9,272 nucleotides of DNA from Niveispirillum sp. (lineage in GTDB: Bacteria > Pseudomonadota > Alphaproteobacteria > Azospirillales > Azospirillaceae): assembly GCA_016463045.1 (NCBI GenBank), contig JAEMSB010000113.1:1-9272 (forward strand), given 5' to 3'. This document shows, piece after piece, positions 5,345 through 9,272 of this stretch. Position 1 is the stretch's first letter, and every line of letters begins with the position of its first letter. Both the position numbers and the translations under genes were made by a program. The notes under the pieces were generated by a model. The model saw only the letters and a list, made by a program, of their open reading frames with translations, was not told where the DNA came from and searched no databases.

Positions 5345-6571
5345 TCACCCCAGCAGCTCCGCATAGACCGCTAGGGTCGCCGCACACATGCCGGCCTTGG
5401 TGAAACGGCTGCGGACATGGCGCATGCCGTCCAGGCCCACGGCCTGACGCTGCAACGGGTCCAGGTCCAGGGCGGCGCGGATGGCGCCGGCCAGGGCGTC
5501 GGGATCGTTGGGGGGTACCACCAGACCGGTTTCGCCGTTGATCACGGTTTCCTTCACCGCCCCCAGGTCTGACACGATAACCGGGCGGCCCATGGCCTGG
5601 GCCTCGGCAATCACCCGGCCAAAGGCTTCGGGTTCGATAGAGGCGTTCACGACCACGTCGGACAGCATATAGGCCGCCGCCATGTCGTTGCAGTGGCCGG
5701 CGATGGTCACCTGCCCGCCCAGGTTCAGGCGGCGGATATGGTCTTCCAGTTCCTGGCGGTAATGGTCGCGGCCCTGTTCATCGCCCACCAGAACGGCGCG
5801 CACATCGCTGCGCCCCAGGCGGGATATGGCCTCGATAAGCACTCCCTGCCCTTTCCAGCGGGTCAGGCGACCGGGCAACAGCACGATGCGCTGATCCTCC
5901 GGCAGGCGCCATTGCTGGATCAGTTGCGCCATGCGGGCCTGGGTCACCTTGTCGGGCGACATGATATCGACATCGACACCGCGATGGATCAGGCGCAGCC
6001 GGTCGGCACCGACCCCATACTCGCGGGTCACATGCTCATAGACGAAGCCTGACACGGCGATGATGCGGTCGGCCTTGGCCATGACGCTGTTGTACCATTT
6101 CTTCACCCGGCCCTTGAAATTATAGGGCGCGTGGAAGGTGGTGACGAAGGGGATCTCCGCGCGTTTGGACGCCCAATAGGCGCTCCAGGCCGGCGCGCGG
6201 GAGCGGGCGTGGATCAGATCGACGCCATGCTGCTTGATGATGTCGGTCAGCCTGGCCGCGTTGCGCCGCATGGTCAGCGGGTTCTTGGACTGCACCGGCA
6301 ACTGGATATGCTTGGCGCCATACCGGTCCAGTTCACGCGCCATCTGTCCACCGGCGGAAACCACGATGGCCGTGCCACCCGCACGCTGAATAGCGGCGGC
6401 CATGTCGATGCAGCCGCGTTCCGCACCGCCCGTGACCAGGGTGGGGATCACCTGCAGGATGACGGGCTTGCCACCGCCGAACAGGCTGGCGGCATCAAGG
6501 CCGGGATTGTCCGGCGTCACATCGCCGTCTAGGGTGCCGGCTACGGTGCCGGCGTCAGCTTGGGGCGGCAT
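5345..6571 (-). CDS. GT4 family glycosyltransferase, probably envelope polysaccharide or LPS
   Basis: The 408-residue protein is a retaining, GT-B fold glycosyltransferase of family 4 that should transfer a sugar from a nucleotide donor, most likely in LPS core or surface polysaccharide synthesis at the cytoplasmic face. The N-terminal Rossmann half starts with VILQVIPTLVTGGAERG (about 37-53), typical of the acceptor-binding loop. The donor half has GRLTRWKGQ (234-242) with the conserved Arg235 and Lys240, and the E-x7-E pair Glu315/Glu323 in EPEAFGRVIAEA. No signal peptide or membrane segment is seen. The reading frame stays open another 210 codons upstream, but that part is antisense to the hydrolase gene and lacks family similarity. 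ATG 6569-6571 is chosen although no clear Shine-Dalgarno precedes it; ATG 6626-6628 is an alternative. The substrate cannot be told from sequence. Confidence 0.88.
   Translation of the reverse strand: MPPQADAGTVAGTLDGDVTPDNPGLDAASLFGGGKPVILQVIPTLVTGGAERGCIDMAAAIQRAGGTAIVVSAGGQMARELDRYGAKHIQLPVQSKNPLTMRRNAARLTDIIKQHGVDLIHARSRAPAWSAYWASKRAEIPFVTTFHAPYNFKGRVKKWYNSVMAKADRIIAVSGFVYEHVTREYGVGADRLRLIHRGVDVDIMSPDKVTQARMAQLIQQWRLPEDQRIVLLPGRLTRWKGQGVLIEAISRLGRSDVRAVLVGDEQGRDHYRQELEDHIRRLNLGGQVTIAGHCNDMAAAYMLSDVVVNASIEPEAFGRVIAEAQAMGRPVIVSDLGAVKETVINGETGLVVPPNDPDALAGAIRAALDLDPLQRQAVGLDGMRHVRSRFTKAGMCAATLAVYAELLG
6533..6553. repeat. Short tandem repeat in the glycosyltransferase 5' end
   Basis: GGTGCCGGC occurs at 6533-6541 and again at 6545-6553, a 12-base period of about two copies. 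On the minus strand it encodes the repeated AGT in DAGTVAGTLDG at residues 6-16, ahead of the first Rossmann strand. It is in frame and lies in the poorly conserved N-terminal tail, so length change here would be tolerated. Confidence 0.45.
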
Positions 6572-6589
6572 GGGCGGAATTTCGAACGA

Positions 6590-7369
6590 ATGAACGGGGC
6601 AGCCATGGAAGGCGAGGTGCCGATACATAGCCTGGATCGGGCCGGAACCGCCATAGCCTATCGCCAGAGCCCGGGTGCAGGGCCGGGCATCATCTTCCTG
6701 ACCGGCTTCCGGTCCGACATGGGTGGCGCCAAGGCGGTGGCGCTGGAACGCTGGGCACGCGCCCAGGGAAGGGCCTTCATCCGCTTCGATTACCATGCCC
6801 ATGGCGCCAGCGGCGGCAAGTGGGAGGACGGGTCCATCGGCCGCTGGCGCGATGATGCCCTGGCCGTGCTGGACCGGGTGGCGCAGGGGCCGCAGATCCT
6901 GGTCGGGTCCTCCATGGGCGGCTGGATCGCGCTGCTGCTGGCCTTGGCCCGACCTGAGCGGGTGGTGGGGCTGCTGGGTATCGCGCCGGCCCCGGACTTT
7001 ACCGAACGCATGATCCGCCCGCGCCTGGGGCCGGTGGAGCTGGAAGCGTTGGAACGGCATGGCAGGTTCATCGCGCCTTCCGCCTATGATCCCGCCGGAT
7101 ACCCGATCACGCAGCATCTGCTGGATGAGGCGCAGTCGCATCTTCTGTTGGCCAAGGGGAGCAACCCTATCCCCATCCGCTGCCCTGTCCGCCTGCTGCA
7201 TGGGCAGTGTGATCCCGACATTCCCTGGCAGACCAGCCTGGATCTGGCGGCGGCATTACAGAGTGACGATGTCCGCGTCACCCTGGTCAAGGATGGTGAT
7301 CATCGGCTATCGCGTGACGCTGATCTGGCATTGATGCTGCAACTGACGGGCGAACTGGCGGTCGCGTGA
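6590..7369 (+). CDS. Alpha/beta hydrolase, ABHD10-like serine esterase or thioesterase
   Basis: This is a cytoplasmic alpha/beta-hydrolase fold enzyme of 259 residues, with no signal peptide. The nucleophile elbow G-S-S-M-G is at 106-110 (Ser108), the acid is Asp208 in HGQCDPD, and the base is His238 in KDGDHR, so the catalytic triad is intact. GFRSDMGGAKAVALE (39-53) and FDYHAHGASGG (67-76) match the style of bacterial relatives of ABHD10, a mitochondrial acyl-glucuronide esterase and depalmitoylase in animals. The bacterial substrate is unknown to me; an ester or thioester is likely. Start choice is uncertain. ATG 6590 has GGCGGA about ten bases upstream. ATG 6605 has GGGG five bases upstream and gives 254 residues. 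A TTG at 6560 is less likely because it would overlap the glycosyltransferase start. It diverges from the glycosyltransferase and is followed by the histidine kinase. Confidence 0.87.
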   Translation: MNGAAMEGEVPIHSLDRAGTAIAYRQSPGAGPGIIFLTGFRSDMGGAKAVALERWARAQGRAFIRFDYHAHGASGGKWEDGSIGRWRDDALAVLDRVAQGPQILVGSSMGGWIALLLALARPERVVGLLGIAPAPDFTERMIRPRLGPVELEALERHGRFIAPSAYDPAGYPITQHLLDEAQSHLLLAKGSNPIPIRCPVRLLHGQCDPDIPWQTSLDLAAALQSDDVRVTLVKDGDHRLSRDADLALMLQLTGELAVA

Positions 7370-7394
7370 CGCGGCCTTGGCAGCATGATATAGA
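7366..7394 (+). promoter_or_regulatory. Possible promoter for the histidine kinase
   Basis: GTGACG (7366-7371) and TATAGA (7389-7394) are 17 bases apart and each matches four of six consensus bases of a sigma-70 promoter. The -35 overlaps the hydrolase stop codon. A start site would fall near 7401, almost on the kinase ATG at 7403, implying a leaderless mRNA; this fits the absence of a Shine-Dalgarno before that ATG. Chance matches of this quality are common, so confidence is low. Confidence 0.25.
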
Positions 7395-7402
7395 ACCCCC
7401 TG

Positions 7403-9127
7403 ATGGGACAGCAAACCCGAGACAGGGGCAGCCGACCCGGCCGCCCGATGGCCCTGCTGGGCCGCACCGGCATCAATCTGCTTTCGGCCATGGTGCTGGG
7501 CGGGTTGTGGCTGCTTGTCGGCTGGCAGATCCATTCCTCCTATCTTGACGCCCTGGCCGATGCCGAGCGTGACACGGCCAACCTGACCCGCGCCTTCGGC
7601 CAGCATGTCAGCCGTACCGTCAGCCAGGTGCAGCAGCTTCTCCAGGAAGTGTCCGACCGGGTGGAGGCGGGATATCCCGCCGATCTGGAGGTGATGCGCC
7701 GGCGTGTGGCGGGTCTGGACCGGGTGTCGAAATTCCTGGGCATCATGGATGCGCGCGGCATCGTGGTGGACGCGACACGGCCCGGTGCGGTCGGCCTGGA
7801 CATGTCCGACAGCGATTATTTCCGGCAGGCCACCGAACCGGGATCGCCGCGTCTGGGCTTTGGCAAGCCCATCATCGGGCGCACGCCGCTAATGTCCTCC
7901 ATCCCCTTCTGGGTGCGGGTGGAGGCGCCGGATGGCAGCCTGATCGCCGTCGTGGTGGGCGATGTTCTGTCGGAATATTTCGCGGGCTTTTTCAGCGCGG
8001 TTGATCTGGACCTGGGCGCCATCGCCACCCTGATGGACCTGGACGGCACCGTCTATGCGCGCGGTGCGTCGACCCCCGGCATCGTGGGGCAATCCTATCC
8101 CGACCTGCCCGATGTCGGGGCGGCGCGCGAAGGCGACGGTCATGGCATCATCCGCGCCGTCAGCCCCATCGATGGCGAGGACCGTATCGCCAGTTACGAA
8201 TTGCTGCCCGGTACCCGTCTGCTGGTGTCGGTGGGCCAGGACATGGACCATGTGCTGCAGCCCTACCGTCAGTTCCGAAACCAAATCCTGCTGCAGGGCG
8301 TGTTCGGCACCCTCCTGGTGCTGGCCCTGGTGGTTCTGGTCCGCCGCTATGTCGCCAAGCTGGAAGCCAGCGAGACGGCGGCCCGGCTGGCCCGGGCGGA
8401 AGCCGAACAGGCGACGGCGGCAAAATCACAGTTCCTGGCGGTGGCCAGTCATGAACTGCGCACGCCCTTGAACGCCATCATCGGCTTCGCCGAGGTGATG
8501 GTTCACCGCATCCATGGACCCATGGGCAACCCGAAATACGCCGAATATGCCGAGGATATCAGGGGTTCCGGCCTGCATCTTCTGGCCCTGATCAATGACA
8601 TCCTGGATCTGTCGAAGATCGAAGCCGGCAAGATGGACCTGCGGCTGGAGGTCGTGGACCTGCCCACGCTGGCGGCGGAATGCGTGCGCCTGATGCGCGG
8701 GCGGGTAGAGGCGGCGTCGCTGGACCTGCGTGTCGTTTCCACCGGGGAAAAGGCACCGCACCTGCGTGCCGATGCCATGAAAATCCGGCAGGTATTGCTG
8801 AACCTGATCAACAATGCCGTGAAATATACGCCGTCGGGCGGCACCATTACGGTTGCGGTGGAACGTGATCCACTGTGGCCCGACGATTACATGGTGATGC
8901 GGGTGGCCGATACGGGCTGCGGCATGACACCGACGGAGGTGGCGCTGGCCCTAGAACCGTTCCGTCAGATCAACAGCCATCTGGCCCGCGCCGGCGAAGG
9001 CACGGGCCTGGGCCTGCCGGTCGCCAAGTCACTGGTGGAATTGCATGGCGGCTCGCTGTCCATCGACAGCGAGCCCGGCCAGGGTACGGTGGTCAGCATC
9101 CGGCTGCCGACGCGCTTGCATGTGTGA
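7403..9127 (+). CDS. Membrane histidine kinase with Cache/PDC-type sensor region
   Basis: This 574-residue sensor kinase should autophosphorylate on His350 and pass phosphate to a response regulator. TM1 spans about 24-43 and TM2 about 297-314. The extracytoplasmic part between them (about 44-290) looks like a Cache/PDC sensor, with GLDMSDSDYFRQA and GFGKPIIGRTPLMSSIPFWVRV resembling ligand-pocket strands. A short coiled coil follows TM2, rich in Ala and Glu (about 318-340). The HisKA H-box SHELRTPLNAIIGF is at 349-362, and the HGPMGNPKY ... YAEDI stretch is typical of PleC/DivJ-like alphaproteobacterial kinases. The ATPase domain has the N-box (QVLLNLINNAVKY, 463-475), G1 VADTGCGM (501-508) and G2 GEGTGLGL (531-538), all intact. 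No receiver domain is fused and no response regulator is adjacent. ATG 7403 is the first start after an in-frame stop (7391) but has no Shine-Dalgarno; ATG 7448 is an alternative. The ligand is unknown. Confidence 0.92.
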   Translation: MGQQTRDRGSRPGRPMALLGRTGINLLSAMVLGGLWLLVGWQIHSSYLDALADAERDTANLTRAFGQHVSRTVSQVQQLLQEVSDRVEAGYPADLEVMRRRVAGLDRVSKFLGIMDARGIVVDATRPGAVGLDMSDSDYFRQATEPGSPRLGFGKPIIGRTPLMSSIPFWVRVEAPDGSLIAVVVGDVLSEYFAGFFSAVDLDLGAIATLMDLDGTVYARGASTPGIVGQSYPDLPDVGAAREGDGHGIIRAVSPIDGEDRIASYELLPGTRLLVSVGQDMDHVLQPYRQFRNQILLQGVFGTLLVLALVVLVRRYVAKLEASETAARLARAEAEQATAAKSQFLAVASHELRTPLNAIIGFAEVMVHRIHGPMGNPKYAEYAEDIRGSGLHLLALINDILDLSKIEAGKMDLRLEVVDLPTLAAECVRLMRGRVEAASLDLRVVSTGEKAPHLRADAMKIRQVLLNLINNAVKYTPSGGTITVAVERDPLWPDDYMVMRVADTGCGMTPTEVALALEPFRQINSHLARAGEGTGLGLPVAKSLVELHGGSLSIDSEPGQGTVVSIRLPTRLHV

Positions 9128-9142
9128 CTGAGGGCGAGACGA

Positions 9143-9272
9143 TCAGATATCCAGGTCCACAATGACCGGCACATGGTCGCTGGGCTTCGGCTCCCATCCC
9201 CGCGCCTCGCGCAGGATGGTCTGGCCCTTCAGGGAGGGTGCCAGCGGCGGGGTGACCCAGATATGGTCCAGG
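9143..9272 (-). CDS. xthA: Exodeoxyribonuclease III, C-terminal end (partial)
   Basis: The last 42 codons of a minus-strand gene enter from the right edge and stop at TGA (9145-9143). The peptide begins LDHIWVTPPL and ends WEPKPSDHVPVIVDLDI. The D-H-x-W strand and the terminal SDHVPV motif, whose Asp and His belong to the active site, are characteristic of the ExoIII/AP-endonuclease family that repairs abasic sites and degrades one strand of duplex DNA. Only the end is visible, so completeness and the exact subfamily cannot be judged. It converges on the histidine kinase gene with 15 bp between the stop codons and no obvious terminator in that gap. Confidence 0.85.
   Translation of the reverse strand, partial: LDHIWVTPPLAPSLKGQTILREARGWEPKPSDHVPVIVDLDI

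Noticed and set aside
5155..5403. Small plus-strand ORF of 82 codons in the intergenic region, and the overlapping minus-strand ones
   Set aside because: No ribosome binding site, no recognisable domain, and the plus-strand frame runs into the 3' end of the glycosyltransferase gene.
1..9272. CRISPR array, phage, toxin-antitoxin or defence system
   Set aside because: No regular direct repeats with spacers, no integrase or transposase, and every sizeable gene belongs to a housekeeping, envelope or signalling family. I do not see a new system.

Overview
The window is GC-rich and densely coded. It reads as chromosomal DNA of an alphaproteobacterium, probably Rhodospirillales or Azospirillaceae-like. 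That placement rests on the leuS-lptE-holA gene order, a DUF3576 lipoprotein beside leuS, an alphaproteobacterial GT4 glycosyltransferase and a PleC/DivJ-type histidine kinase. The taxonomic call is inference from protein style and synteny; no search was run.

Left block (39-4981, all minus strand): transcription runs from a DUF3576 lipoprotein gene, past a strong hairpin terminator, into leuS (leucyl-tRNA synthetase), then lptE (outer-membrane LPS-assembly lipoprotein), then holA (DNA polymerase III delta subunit, TTG start). leuS, lptE and holA look like one housekeeping operon joining translation, envelope assembly and replication. The 109-bp leuS-lptE spacer is unusually structured. It holds a perfect 17-bp inverted repeat, one arm of which is also part of a separate 11-bp hairpin, so two folds compete just upstream of the lptE ribosome binding site. 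leuS has its own short leader with a GC-rich hairpin.

Middle (4982-5344): a 363-bp stretch with no convincing gene. It holds a minus-strand intrinsic terminator, a nested inverted repeat and three AGGCGGG copies. It may be a long 3' UTR of the glycosyltransferase mRNA or a small RNA; the sequence alone does not decide.

Right block (5345-9272): a GT4 glycosyltransferase (minus) and an ABHD10-like alpha/beta hydrolase (plus) diverge with only about 18 bp between chosen starts. The hydrolase is followed 33 bp later by a membrane histidine kinase with an extracytoplasmic Cache/PDC-type sensor region and no response regulator in view. The kinase converges on the 3' end of an exodeoxyribonuclease III gene that runs off the window.

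I see no CRISPR array, transposase, phage gene, tRNA or rRNA, and no sign of a new multi-gene system. The most interesting signals are non-coding: the leuS-lptE switch-like repeat, the leuS leader and the 363-bp intergenic region.
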